A stretch of DNA of 64,000 bases, taken from NCBI GenBank assembly GCA_958510825.1, contig OY294046.1:46977794-47041793 (forward strand). The letters are read 5' to 3'. How positions within the stretch are numbered: the stretch's first letter is position 1; each line of letters begins with the position of its first letter. Source of the DNA: Brachypterus glaber (taxonomy: Eukaryota > Arthropoda > Insecta > Coleoptera > Kateretidae). Under the pieces are notes generated by a model. The model was not told where the DNA came from, did not search any database, and worked only from the letters and a program-made list of their open reading frames with translations. Shown here in pieces: positions 1-11,700 of this stretch. The position numbers and the translations under genes are program-made.

Positions 1-1500
1 AAAATTAAAAGCTAGGGGTGGGCGTCTTTTTAACTAACGCACTAACGTAGAAAAAATATTATGTTTAAATAAATTATTTCTCAAAAATTTTAAATTTGGG
101 CTTATATTGACCTGAGAAAATAAAAATCCAATATTAGGTGTTATAGTACTTTGATAATTATCAGAGTTCTTGTGCTTTTTTTTTCCGAACCGAGTGGGAT
201 CTACGTATTACCCAGGGATAAAGCCGTAAGCTTAGGCTTACGTACAATATTATTTATATATTATTTTGCTTTATTTAAAATTATAGGTTAAGTAAATACA
301 AATATTATATATACAGTATTATTAATTTCGCCTCAAAGATTATTTATATCGATAAAAAATCTAAAACAGAAAATAAAATGTTCTTATCAGGCGCCCCTAT
401 TTCTAGATGCGCTGGTATGATATTGCGTTTAAAATAATACTTATCTGCTATATCTACTTTACCTAAAAAAAAATTTATTAGTTAATACCTTACCAAAGTT
501 TAAAAATTTTCCCTAAATAAAGAATTTTTAATAAAAATCTTGATAAATCGTTAAAATAATTAAAAAGAACGAAAAACTTAATAACAGTTAACTTCTAACG
601 ATTCGGGATCTAATCTGATCCCGTTTTCAAAGAAAATGATTAGTTTTTGAAAGAATTCGTGCAATATTTGGCTTTATCAGTCAAAATATGACAAATGTCA
701 AAATATGTAATTTCGAGGTAATTGAAACAAAGACACCCGTAACAATAAAAAGGTGTAGAGAAATTAATTTGGAAAAGGCGTTTTTGTTGAAAATATGTAG
801 AGAAGTTAATTTGGAAAAAACTTTTTTATTAAGGCGAAATGGCTCAAATTAATAATACTGTAAATATATATACGCCTTAAATAAATTATAGATTCTATAC
901 AAATATTATATATTATAAATTATGTAAATATAAATAAAAATCAAATTATTTTAATAATAAATAATATTAATAAGTAAAATTGTCTTTTAAATGTATAAAA
1001 CTGCGAATTTTCCATTCCATATACCTCTTCGCGTTAAAAAACAATTTCAAGTCAGTTTAGTGTAAAAAAATATAAGGAAATAAAAAAATATATATCTAAA
1101 CTAAACGTGTACTTATTATAATATTATTTATGAATTTTTTCCTATCCTCTACCCTACAACAAAAGGGGCCCCAAAAGACCATTTAAAATAGTTTATTTCT
1201 AAATGTCACGTTTATTTTTAAAATGCATATTATTACAATAATTATGATTATTTATTTTATTGTTTTTAAATTTATTTGACGTTATTCGTTTTTTTTTTTT
1301 TAATTTGATATGTTCTTTTTTCTTGATTAAATTTTAAAAAATAATTTAAAAAATCAAGGTTGGTTTAAAAATTTATTAACTTTAGCTTTTTTCTTATTTT
1401 GATTTTAATTTAGTAAAAAAAAACTGCAGGGAACCTACTTCTTGAAAACTAATTCTTCCCCTTAAAAAAAAAAACCAATTCAAAATAAAAATTGCACAGA
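1..1500. other. AT-rich non-coding DNA
   Basis: Very AT-rich sequence with short homopolymer runs and no coding exon, RNA gene or clear repeat structure that I can recognise. Confidence 0.5.
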
Positions 1501-1583
1501 ACCACAAAAAAAAATAAAGTTAGTTTTTCATAAACCAGACTACATTTGTTTTACGTATTTTTGGGCGCTTGTATGCATTTGAG
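1501..1583 (+). repeat. Dispersed repeat family Q, fragment
   Basis: The stretch containing CATAAACCAGACTACATT and TACGTATTTTTGGGCGCT recurs in the same orientation at about 21829-21900 and inverted at about 24488-24570. It is non-coding and looks like part of an interspersed element. Confidence 0.55.
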
Positions 1584-1739
1584 ACCGAAAAAAAAAACGA
1601 AAAAAAAATGTATAAAAATATTGCTAAATAGAAACTATTTATGCCAATACTTGCAGATTTTAAATATCTACCCTAGTTAATTTTTTACAGGGTCACAAAA
1701 TCCAAATATGGCACCTTTTTCTATATATTTTATTAAAAA

Positions 1740-2380
1740 TTTTATACAAAGCGTCAAAAGTCTTTTGAACGGCTTAAGATATCAACTTTAAATTTTAAAC
1801 AGTTAAATAACATAACCCAAATAATTTTTAAGTATATATTTGATACGCTTAGGGGCACAATAGCGACAGGGGGCAAGGGGGGATATTTTTTTAAACGAAA
1901 AGGGGGGTCGTTTGATACATCATTTTAAAGCCTTTAAAATTATATATTCGTCTATATCATTTTTAGTTTTTTAAATCTTTTTATTAAGGTTTCCATTTTT
2001 ATTTTTTTTTTGCTAAAATTTTATTTATATAGTTTAAAATTAGTTTAAATGTATAATTAATGTATTTCCATCATGAAATAAACCATTTTCAAAAATTGTT
2101 TATTTTTTTTAAGAAATTTTTACGAATAATCCCATTTTTGAGGTTTTAAAATAATCACAAAACTTGCTCCGAAAAAAAAATATGTGCAAATAGAGAAGAA
2201 TTTTATAGGTTTTAATAGGATGTATCACCCGTGCCCCCCCTGTCTTCATCGTACCCCCTAAGCATACCAAATATATACCAAAAAATTGTTTGGGTTATGT
2301 TACTCAAGATATCAAGTTGATGTCTTAAGCCGTTCAAAAGTTAAAGCTGGGGGCGGAGTTTTGACACGCTGTGTATAAAT
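1740..2380. mobile_element. Foldback MITE, family A
   Basis: The left arm (GCGTCAAAAGTC, then GAACGGCTTAAGATATCAAC) is the inverted complement of the right arm ending TTTTGACACGCTGTGTATA. The arms are about 200 bp long and include a conserved block around CGCTTAGGGGCACA, matched by TACCCCCTAAGCATACC. No coding capacity. Related arms occur at 5797-6760 and 10478-11765. Confidence 0.7.
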
Positions 2381-2399
2381 AATTATTTATTTATTTATT

Positions 2400-2695
2400 T
2401 ATTATAATATAGATACAGCTAAAAATCCCATTTTTGGGGGTTTAAAATAATCCCAAAACTTGCTCCGAAAAAATAAAAAAAATATGTGGCAAATATTGAA
2501 TTTTATAATCTTTAAAATGATGTATCACCCTTCACCCATGTCTTCGTCGTACCCCCTAAGCATACCAAATATATACCAATTTTTTTTTTTTTTTTGGTTA
2601 TGTTATTTAAGAGTTTTAAATTTCAAGTTGATATCTTAAGCGGTTCAAAAGTTAAAGTGGCGGGAAGCGGACTTTTGACACGCTGTGTATAAATA
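2400..2695 (+). repeat. Direct partial duplication of the family A right half
   Basis: It repeats 2120-2385 in the same orientation: same order of AACTTGCTCCGAAAAAA, GATGTATCACCC, CGTACCCCCTAAGCATACC and TTGACACGCTGTGTATAAAT, with point changes. It is a tandem extension of the preceding foldback element. Confidence 0.7.
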
Positions 2696-2960
2696 ATATA
2701 GATACAGCTAAAAATTTATATATGTATATATACTACTACATACATATGGTTTAATTTTTTTTTTATATCCAGTGGTGGATAGTCTGGGGGGTGTTTAACA
2801 TGATAAAAGAAATATCATAAAATTGTCAGAAGTTCTTTTTTAACGATTTAAACAAATTTGACCTTAAAGAATCTTCCTGATTCCCAATTTGTTTCAAAAC
2901 CATACACACATTGGCAAAATTTTATTATAAATCTTTTAAAAACGGAAAATAATCTTTTTT
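2690..2960 (+). repeat. Dispersed repeat family R
   Basis: GATACAGCTAAAAATTTATA, the ACATACATATG block, ATTTAAACAAATTTGA and the region with ACCATACACACATTGG match, in order, the segment at about 22040-22300. Non-coding; function unknown. Confidence 0.5.
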
Positions 2961-3092
2961 TTTGCAAAACTGGTAAACAAGCCTTTGGAGGCCTTCCATT
3001 TAAAAAAAAAAGTAATAAATTTTCAATAAATAATATTTCGGATTCAATATGGTGGACAAAAATAATTAGTTATAATTAGTTTTTTTATTAAT

Positions 3093-3740
3093 ATACAGTG
3101 TGTTTCAGAACTCGCGTAGAGAAATTTCAGAGGTGATTCTACATACAAAAATAAGAAAAAAAGTTCCTATAAAGGTCGGTCCGGAAACTAGCCCTAAGGG
3201 AGCTACGGCCCTTCTAAGAGTGCCCCTAACAGAGTTTTTATTTATTATCTCTTTTACCCTATTAACCACAGTAACGAATTTTTGCATTTGCCTTAACATT
3301 GATAAAGGCTATCATTTTGTGTAATTTTTATTTGGTAATTTTAACCAGGGACGTGCAAAAAGGAGGGCTATGTCACTTTTTTGTCCAAAACTTTTTTATC
3401 TGTATTTTTTTACATTTTCTCAATAAAATATGATTTTTGAGTTAAACGTACATAAAAAAGGTAGTCTTAGTATAACACCGTAGAACTAACCGTTTTCGAG
3501 AAAATGGCAGTTAAAGAAAGTTTTTCACGTTCTGAGCATCAAAAATAGGAACTAAAAATCGGGCCAATATAAATTTTAATAATTAAAAGCGATTCTACAT
3601 TAAAAACTATAGAAAGAAGTTCCCATATACATATGATCACAAATGGATTTTAAGGGAGCTACGCCCACTTAGGAAGGGTTACTTTTTAAGACCCGGTAGT
3701 ACTCTTAAAAGTAAGTTTCGAACCTTGGTGTATAGAATTT
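3093..3740 (+). mobile_element. TACAG-ended MITE, family O (one arm plus interior)
   Basis: It starts TACAGTGTGTTTCAGAACTC and continues with GAGGTGATTCTACAT and GTTCCTATAAAGGT. The same order is seen at 29690-30412 (full length) and in partial copies at 31455, 44562 and 45696. The interior shares a block around CCAGGGACGTGCAAAAAGG with 31660-31880. Small open frames here are repeats, not genes. The right terminus is unclear. Confidence 0.6.
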
Positions 3741-3879
3741 TTTTATAGTTGAAATATTAAAATTTCTTCTTCTTTTATAATTTTACGATTCTTTTTACGT
3801 GAGTTTTACAGAAAAGCATTAATTGAATTTTTTGACATTGACGTATTATTTTACTTGCGTTAGTAAAACAGTTTCGAAA

Positions 3880-4235
3880 AATAATTATTGCTTTTTTTAC
3901 GTTTCTGGACGTTTTATATCAAAAAAATATGTTTTCCGTAAAAAAAATTATGTCTGTCAGTCTGTCGGTCTGTGTCCGGGAAATTTGTGACCACGATAAC
4001 TCAAGAACTTCAAATTTAGACCGCAGGTTGATTATCCAAAGTTCTAGGCTGGGATTGTTTTTCGTAAAAAACGGGTTGGGGGTAAGGGAACGTTCAAGTA
4101 TTACGTAACGCAAATTTAGAAAAGAAACTTTTTTTTTTTTTTTGAAAAACTTTTAATTTTTTTTTTGTTTTTGTTTTTAATTAATTTTTTGGTCGCAGTA
4201 TTTTTTATTAGATCTACTTTTCATTGCCAAAGTTA
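3880..4235 (+). repeat. Dispersed repeat family S, with a family C fragment
   Basis: It contains a (CTGT)n-like run followed by TTTGTGACCACGATAACTC. The same order recurs at 62890-63320 and, without the first part, at 48410-48670. Bases 4086-4111 carry a family C terminus (GGGAACGTTCAAGTATTACG) without its partner end. No coding capacity. Confidence 0.55.
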
Positions 4236-4774
4236 ATAAACGGGCTAATAAATCACCCTGTATTCGTTGAGGATTCTTCCGATTTTAAAAATTAAAAAAG
4301 CAAACTTAAGACCATTAAATGCTCTTTAATTTTCGTAAAAAGAAATTTTTGGAAGTTTTTGGAAATTTAAGCCAAAATTGTCTAAAGTATTTTTTTGGGA
4401 TGTACTTTTGAAGTGTTTACAAAGCGTTATTTTGTTTTTATACCAAAACTTAAATAGTTTATAAAGACTATATTCTAAAAATTTCAAGTCATTGAAACGC
4501 TTAATTTTTTACTTCAAAATTTCAAGTTTTTTTCTGTTATATCCCCATGAAAAATATTGGGTCAAGCGATCATTTTATTGTACGATTTTTTGCTAACATT
4601 CTATGCCTAAGTAGGTATTTTTAAGGTAGAGAAAACTTTTTAATATGTTCCAATATTTTTTACTTTTTTTATGAGTTATTTACTCATCAAAATGTGATTT
4701 GTATTCTAGGGGGCAGCAAAAAATTCCAAATTTTAAATCACCCTAACAATGACCAAATGATGAAATAGAAATAA
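4236..4774. other. Non-coding spacer
   Basis: AT-rich sequence between two repeats; no exon, RNA gene or obvious repeat is visible. Confidence 0.4.
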
Positions 4775-4782
4775 TGACGCGC

Positions 4783-5343
4783 CAGGGCCGTAAAAAGTCT
4801 TGGTTTGAGCCCCCCTGGCGTTTTCGCTGCCCCCCCCCTGGTATTTTTAAAGTCACCTACCTTTGGGCGCCAATTTTTTTTTTGCAGGGGCGCCAAATTT
4901 GGGGAAACCCGTCAGGGGCAAAGCTTTTTCTCTGAAAGGTAATTTTTTAATTTTTGGGGCTCCAATTTTTCCTCAAAGAGGTGCCAAGTTTGGTAGAAAC
5001 GGTCAGGGACAAAGCAGCTTTTTTTTCATGCAGGTATTTTTTTGGGCGCCAATTCTTTTTGTAGGGGCGCCAAGTTTTGGTTGAAACCGTCAGGGACAAA
5101 GCTTGATTTCCTCTTTTTTCCTGAAGGTAATTTTTGGGGCTCCATTTTTTTTAGGTGCGCCAAGTTTAGTAGAAACCGTTAGGGACAAAGTTTTTTTCCA
5201 TGAAGATATTTTTTTGTTTTTTGGGCGCCAATTTTTTTTGTAGGGGTGCCAAGTTTTGGTTGAAACCGTCAGGGATAAAGCTTTTTTCTGTTAGGGGTAC
5301 CTGGGGGCAGAGCCCCTCTAGTTTTTTTCTGGTTACGGCCCTG
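4783..5343. mobile_element. hAT-like non-autonomous element with 8-bp target duplication
   Basis: The ends are CAGGGCCGTAA and its inverted partner TTACGGCCCTG. The flanks are TGACGCGC (4775-4782) and TGACGAGC (5344-5351), an 8-bp target duplication with one mismatch. The 8-bp duplication and CAGGG termini are typical of hAT-superfamily elements. There is no transposase; the 561-bp body is almost entirely the tandem repeat described next. Confidence 0.75.
4860..5300 (+). repeat. ~90-bp minisatellite inside the hAT-like element
   Basis: Five copies are anchored on GTCAGGGACAAAGC-like motifs at 4911, 5002, 5089, 5179 and 5268 (spacing 91, 87, 90, 89). Each unit also has a GGGGCGCCAA or GGGGCTCCAA block and a T-rich tract. 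An open frame at 4863-5084 is only the repeat read through. Confidence 0.8.
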
Positions 5344-5737
5344 TGACGAGCGCATAATCTGTGAGTGAAAATGACTAATTTAAGTGTAGCCTTTTGGATT
5401 TTTTTTGTTTAGTTACGAAAAGATTGCGTAGAACTCTAGTATTTATTGAACTAGAGGTCAGGGACAATTAATTAGTCAATTTTATTTAAATCAAAATTTA
5501 AACAATGTTTTAATCTTAATTTCACAATTTTACGATTTATTTATTTATATTCATTAAAAATCTGTGGCTAACATAGTCATTAATATTACCCTGTAAATTA
5601 TTAGTCATAAACTTAATTCTGCTATTAGTTAAATGAGTTCTACGTCATAAAAAACCAAAGCTTACTTTAAAACATTTTTTATTACAGTTGTGTATTTATC
5701 TGGTGATCAACAACAACAACTAACATTCTCATTAAAA
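5344..5737 (+). promoter_or_regulatory. 5' flank of the first CLIP protease gene
   Basis: About 390 bp between the hAT-like element and the start codon at 5738. It must hold the 5'UTR and probably the promoter, but I see no clear TATA box or initiator. A pyrimidine stretch ending in ATTACAG at about 5688 could be an acceptor for a non-coding leader exon. Low certainty. Confidence 0.25.
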
Positions 5738-5786
5738 ATGTTGAAACTTAAGTTTACTTGTGTTGTTTTAGTGCTATTTTTAAAAT
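5738..5786 (+). CDS. CLIP protease 1, exon 1: signal peptide
   Basis: Start ATG at 5738, then basic residues and a hydrophobic run (CVVLVLFL). The exon ends AAAT before GTAAGT, leaving one base (phase 1) that joins the CLIP exon to read [11 protein letters not shown], a plausible signal cleavage region. The next acceptor is 6.4 kb away, so the pairing is inferred from phase and sense. Confidence 0.72.
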
Positions 5787-8700
5787 GTAAGTAAAATACA
5801 GTGGGTCAAAAGTTTGCGCCTGTTTAACTTTTGAATGGCTTAATATATCAACTTAAAATGTGCCACTAGTCTAAGGCTGGGTTTATCAAAGTGCAGCTAA
5901 ATTTAGCTGACACGTAATAACCATAGCAACTCCAACCAAAATCCAGAATTTGCTCTTAACTGAGACTTTATCTTTTAGATAAGGTTTTAACTGTACACTG
6001 ATAAACTGGGCCTTAGAGCTAGTGACCATTTTTATTTCATTATTTGCTCCCAGCTGTATTTTATATATGTCTTAGAGTACATTCAAATTAAGCTACATGG
6101 TGAAATGGGGTCCCCGAAAAATATATTTTTAACTTACCGAGTCAAACAAATTACATTTATTACATTTAGATTAGTCTATTTTCAGTTTTACACAATTATT
6201 CAGTAGGCTAAGAGTTAAAAAAAGACTTTAAAAACTTTATCTGACATATGTCAAAACTAAAAATTCTTAATAATATTCATTTAATCAAAATGTCATTTCA
6301 TAAATTTTCATTTTTTAAAAAAATTAAGTATCACATATTTTAAAGGCACTTTTTAAAGAGTGTTCTTACCCCTTGGCCCCAGAATTATTGTGCTTAACTA
6401 TGAAAATAGCTTAATCTGAATCTATTAAATGAAATGTATATGACACGGCAAGGTAAAAATAAATTTTTGAGTAGCTTTGCCATAGCTTTTGGAGCTTCTA
6501 GCACCCAAAGGAACAGGATTCGGAGTCTAGAAATTTGAAAATAGCTTAATTTGAATGTACTTTAGGACATATATAAAATATAGCCGGGAGCAAATAATGA
6601 AATAAAAATGCTCTCCGACTATACGTACTACGTTAACAACATAATCCAAATATTTTTTTGTATTTGATATGTACAGTATGCACAATAGTTAAAGAGAGGG
6701 GATTTTTTTAAATGAAAAGGGGGTTGTGTGATACATTTTATTTTAAAGCTCATAAAATTCGACCATATATTTCTGTGGCTTGGTTCTAAAAGGGTAATGT
6801 CAATTTTTCAATAGCAACGTTTTCAGGTGATGTAATATTTTGAAAACGCTGTTATTGACAAAGTGACATTGGCCCTTTTTGGCTCTAAAAGCCACAGATT
6901 TTTTTTTTTTTTCCAAAAATTTAAGCAGGTTAAAAAAAGTGTTAAAAATGGTAATTTTTGGCAAAATTACTTGGTTGGTTCTTTTTTCATCAAAACTGGG
7001 TAAAAATTAAGACGCTGAGTAATTTTGATCATCTCTTGCTTTTCTAAAAAAAAAGGAGGTAATGCTTTATTCGAAAAAAAGTAATTCTTGGAAAAGTTAG
7101 CAAAATTTATTTTATCCCCCCCCCCTCCAAAAAAAATAAATCCTTTCCTTTGGTTCTGGGCAGACTGCACCTTTAGTACCCAATTTTCTCTTAAGAATAA
7201 TTACCTGCATAATTAAAATTTATGTATTTAACTTATAATATATGTATGTACATAACTTATAATAGCAGACAGTAGGATAAACTATTGTGTGGGTGCGAAT
7301 TCTGCGAACCTTGTTACTTTCATGGAGCTGTTACTTTTGTCACTGGTCTCCCCTGCCTATTAAAAATAGAATTGTACATTTTTAGTAAACTAGCTAATGA
7401 ACTAATAAGATATTTTAAAATGTCTAATTTGCTTTATATTTATTATAATCTGTAACATATACCGGGTGTCACATATCCAATGTACACCCCCTTAACTTCT
7501 GTATTTGTAAACATTTTGAAATTTGGAACCTATCATGTAATTAAGGAACCTTAACTTTTGAGATATAAATAAACATTTTACTACTTCAGGTTTTACCGGA
7601 AGTGCTGACAACTTTCACATTTTAAGTGCAACACCTTGCGTTACATTTTTGGAATCTCTACACTTTTCTTAAAATATTTATATCACAAGTGACATTTCAA
7701 ATGTCAAATTTTTGTTCTAATTTTTTTTAACTAGGTGCGCCATGATATCTTTAATAAACTCTAATGGACACCAGAAATGCTATCAAAAAATTATTTTCTG
7801 TTAACTTGCATAACTCCTCGAATTAGGAGGTTTAAAGCGATTCTTGAAATCAGTACCCATCTACACCCATGGTACTGATATAAATTCGTTCAAAAATATC
7901 AAAATTTTATTTTACCTATGACTTAATTTTTACTAGTTTCAAAATTTGACATCTAATTAAAAATGTATAAATATATGAAAATTTATTAAAATGCCTATAT
8001 CTTGGAAACTAATAGTCCAACGATAACAATATTCGCATGTGTTTTTGTAGGGAATTAAACATTATTTTCATTTATGCAAAAAAAAATTAGCCTACTATAA
8101 ATAAGTGAGATATCGCTAAAAATTATAGTTTTTGTCCATTTTGCCCCCCTTCCCCTACCCTAATGTTAACCATATTTGATGTGACTCAAAAAGAAAGTCC
8201 TAAATCCTTTGAAATAATTTTTCAAATCGGACGTTCCGTTCAAAAGTTATAAGGTTTACATACAGACAGACAGACAAACAGAATTTTTTTTAGCACCGAC
8301 GTTTCATGACATTCTAAACCCAAAATGCAAAAAAAAATAGATTTTTGGATCGATTTTAATAACGGGTGTTTCCACCCGCAATAGTAGATTACAGGTCGAC
8401 TCGGAAAATAGTACTTTTCCGACACCATTTATAGGTCGAGGAAAACTACCATTTTCCAGGAGACCTGTATACTATTCTTAACTGTTTTTATTTAAAGATA
8501 AAGTACTAATTTTTTTGAAACCTAGATCTTTGAATTCAAATGAGGAAAATAATACTATAATACTTTGTTTTTTAGTTCTTTTCATATTTACCACAAATAA
8601 TTTTTCCTGCATTTCACAAGAAAAGCACAATCATAAAAGTGATAATTCACATACGCGTAACCCAAAAAAACAACCACAAAAATCATTTTTTGATAGCTCA

Positions 8701-11700
8701 CAAGGCACAGTTTATACATTTATTATCCTTTTCAGTCTAAAAAGTAAAAAACATTGACTAAAACTGTACATTTAGGTTTTTTAAACAACATGTATTAGAT
8801 TATATTCGTGTTTATTATACAAATGTATTTCTATTTTTTTGGTTTATCATGACAGCAATGACCTACTACGCTAGAAAGCAGTGACTTTGTCGCATAGCAG
8901 TGTTTTCAAAATATTACATCAGAGTTGACGTGAAAATGTTGCTATGCGACAAATGGAGTTACTGCTTTCTAGCGTAGTTTGATATTTTTGATATTTTAAT
9001 CGGTGGCGCTATCTAGTGGAAATTAATGATTTATAATGCAGACCAGTAATAATTAGGTTACTGGTCTCTATTTTTCATTACAGGTCAGGTCCAGGCGTGA
9101 AAACAGTGGGACAAGAAATCACGTACTTCCCAAAATTTATTAATACATGTGTATTACATATACAGTTGCGAATAATAGTAATTACTCAATGAGCGTATAA
9201 TAATTGCTATTAATCAATGAGGGTGAATTTTGGAACACGAGCCGAAAGGCGAGCAACCTAATCACCCGAATGATTAATAGCTATTATATGCGAGTAGAAT
9301 TCTATACTTTGTCCACGGTCATTTTAAATTTTAGACGGTTAATTTTTACAGACCCGTGATTAATAGGCCAATTAATCACTGCCGTGTATAATAGTATATT
9401 ATCCAATGAGTGTATAATAATTGCTATTAATCAATGAGGCGAATTTTGGGACACGAGCCGATAGGCGAGTGGCCTACCCGAATGATTAATATCTATTATA
9501 CGCGAGTAGAATAATATACTTTATCCACGGCTGTTTTAAAGTTTAAACGGTTTATTTTTACAGACCCGTGATTTATAGGCCTATTAATCACGGCCGTGGA
9601 TAATAGTATATTATCCAATGAGTGTATAATAATTGCTATTAATCATTTAGGTGAATCACCTAATCGCCCGAATGATTAATAGCTATTATACGCGAGTAGA
9701 ATACTATACTTTATCCACTGCTGTTTTAAAGTTTAAACGGTTTATTTTTACAGACCCGTGATTAATAGGCCTATTAATCAAGGCCGTGGATAAAAGCATT
9801 TTAATTACCTACATGCAAATTCATCAGCTTATAAAATTAAATTGTTGATAATTTCTCACGAAGAATAATTTGAAATTCAAATCTGTTTGGTCGAAAGACA
9901 AAAATTAATAAATTTAATAGTCTATTTTAAATTTTGAAATCATCAACTAACTTAATTTAGTTTAAATATGTTCTAAAATTAAACTTTGCTAAAAGAAATT
10001 AAAAACCTAAAATAAAATTATTTTATAAATTAATTAATACTGTTCTGTATAAATCATATTTTTTTGAGATAAAGATAGATATAACCTCATTAATGTTCAA
10101 AACTTGGAATTTACAGTTTATTAACACGATAACACTTTTCTAAACAAAAATATTTAATTTAATTTATTCACGAACAACATGTTTAGTTTTATTAAAAATT
10201 AATAAAAAAAAACTTTTTGTTAAATTAAACAAATTTGTTTATAAGTCAGCAGTGTTTTTTCCGGTACGCTATGCTCTTCACAGCACTCGGGCATTGCTCT
10301 CTCATGTTAAAATAAACAAGCCGTCAAGATATGTAATGCTACGCATTCCATTATATACTACTCACAGTAAATAGTATATATTTTTATTTTTTTTTATTTT
10401 CTTTTTGCGAAAAATTAAAAAAAAGAGAACAATTAATAGGCCTATTAATCACAGCCGTGGATAAAAATAATCCAACAAATTTTTTGGTACCTATATATTT
10501 AATATGCTTAGGGGCACAGAGGCAGTTAGACAAGGGAAGGAATTTTTTAAGTGGAAATGGAGGTCGTGTGATGCATCATTTTAACCCTTCTGGGCGCAAG
10601 AGGTAGAGCCTTATGTTAGGCTAATTTTAACAATTGCGTCTTACTAAAATGGGTATTTTTAGAACAAAACCGCTTTTATTTTATTAAATATGCTGTTCAA
10701 TATTTTTTTTTACATTTCTTCTGTTACTAAGTTAAATATGAAATAAACTACATTTTCTGTCGCTAAGTTTTGTAAAGTAAATATACATATATCTTAGTAC
10801 TTAAGTAATGTTTTTTAACCTTTTCCATTAAATAAAAAAAACTGCTCTTTTTTCATTTCATGACTCGTCTATGGAAAGTTAGTGTTTCCTGTGGACCACT
10901 GGGAGAATATCTTCCCAACTATTCGCAGAGTCTTTAACAGATGTCAGCAATATACTACTAATATAAAATAATTAATGGAATAGATTTCATCATTGGGCAC
11001 ATCTGAGGAAGGAATATAAAGTCGGTGGGAAAATAGTATCGCAAAGACACCTAAAGGGTTAAAGCTTTTAAAATTCTCTATTTGACCACATATTTTTTTA
11101 TTTTTTTTATTATATTTTTTGGTAGTTTAAATTTATAAAATAGGGTTGAAACTGGGAATTTTTGTGAAAATTTATTTAAAAGAATCAAACAATTTTTAAA
11201 AAATAGTAAATTTTATGATGTAAATAGGTAAATTATACTTATAAAATAATATTATTATAGTTAAATATTATTATTATAGTTAGTATTATAATACTAACTA
11301 TACGTTGCAAATCAAATTTATTAAAAATAAAAATATCACTTTTATGTACTGAAAAAGTGACGATTAAAATTTGCCGAAAGTAACACAAAACAGATATTTT
11401 TATTCTTAATACTTATAAAATAATTTTAAATGATATAAATAAAAATATGCAAAAAAATCTTAATCGCATTTTTTAGCAAAAAAAATTTAAAAATGAAAAC
11501 CTTAAAAAAAATAATAAATAAAAAAATATATACGGTCGAATATTTTTTTTTTGCTTTAAAAAGATGAATCACCCCACTAGGGCTTTCTATTTGAAGCAAT
11601 GTTCCCTCTTGCCTCCTGCCTCAATTTTGTCCTCCAAGGCGTCCTTACCTAAATATATTAAATATATACCAAATATTGTTTGGCTTATTTTATTTACTGT

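Larger units (their letters stand above)
5797..6760 (+). mobile_element. Family A arm split by other elements
   Basis: 5797-5868 (GGGTCAAAAG...GAATGGCTTAATATATCAAC) and 6630-6760 (CATAATCCAAATA...GGGGGTTGTGTGATACATTTT) are consecutive pieces of the family A left arm. They are separated by a small hairpin and a family E element, a nested insertion history. Confidence 0.55.

Noticed and set aside
3100..3324. Two opposed small open frames
   Set aside because: Both lie in a family O MITE arm that also occurs, without conserved frames, at four other places.
9164..9795. CRISPR-like regularly spaced repeats
   Set aside because: The units are over 200 bp, directly tandem, without unique spacers, and lie in the intron of a eukaryotic gene.
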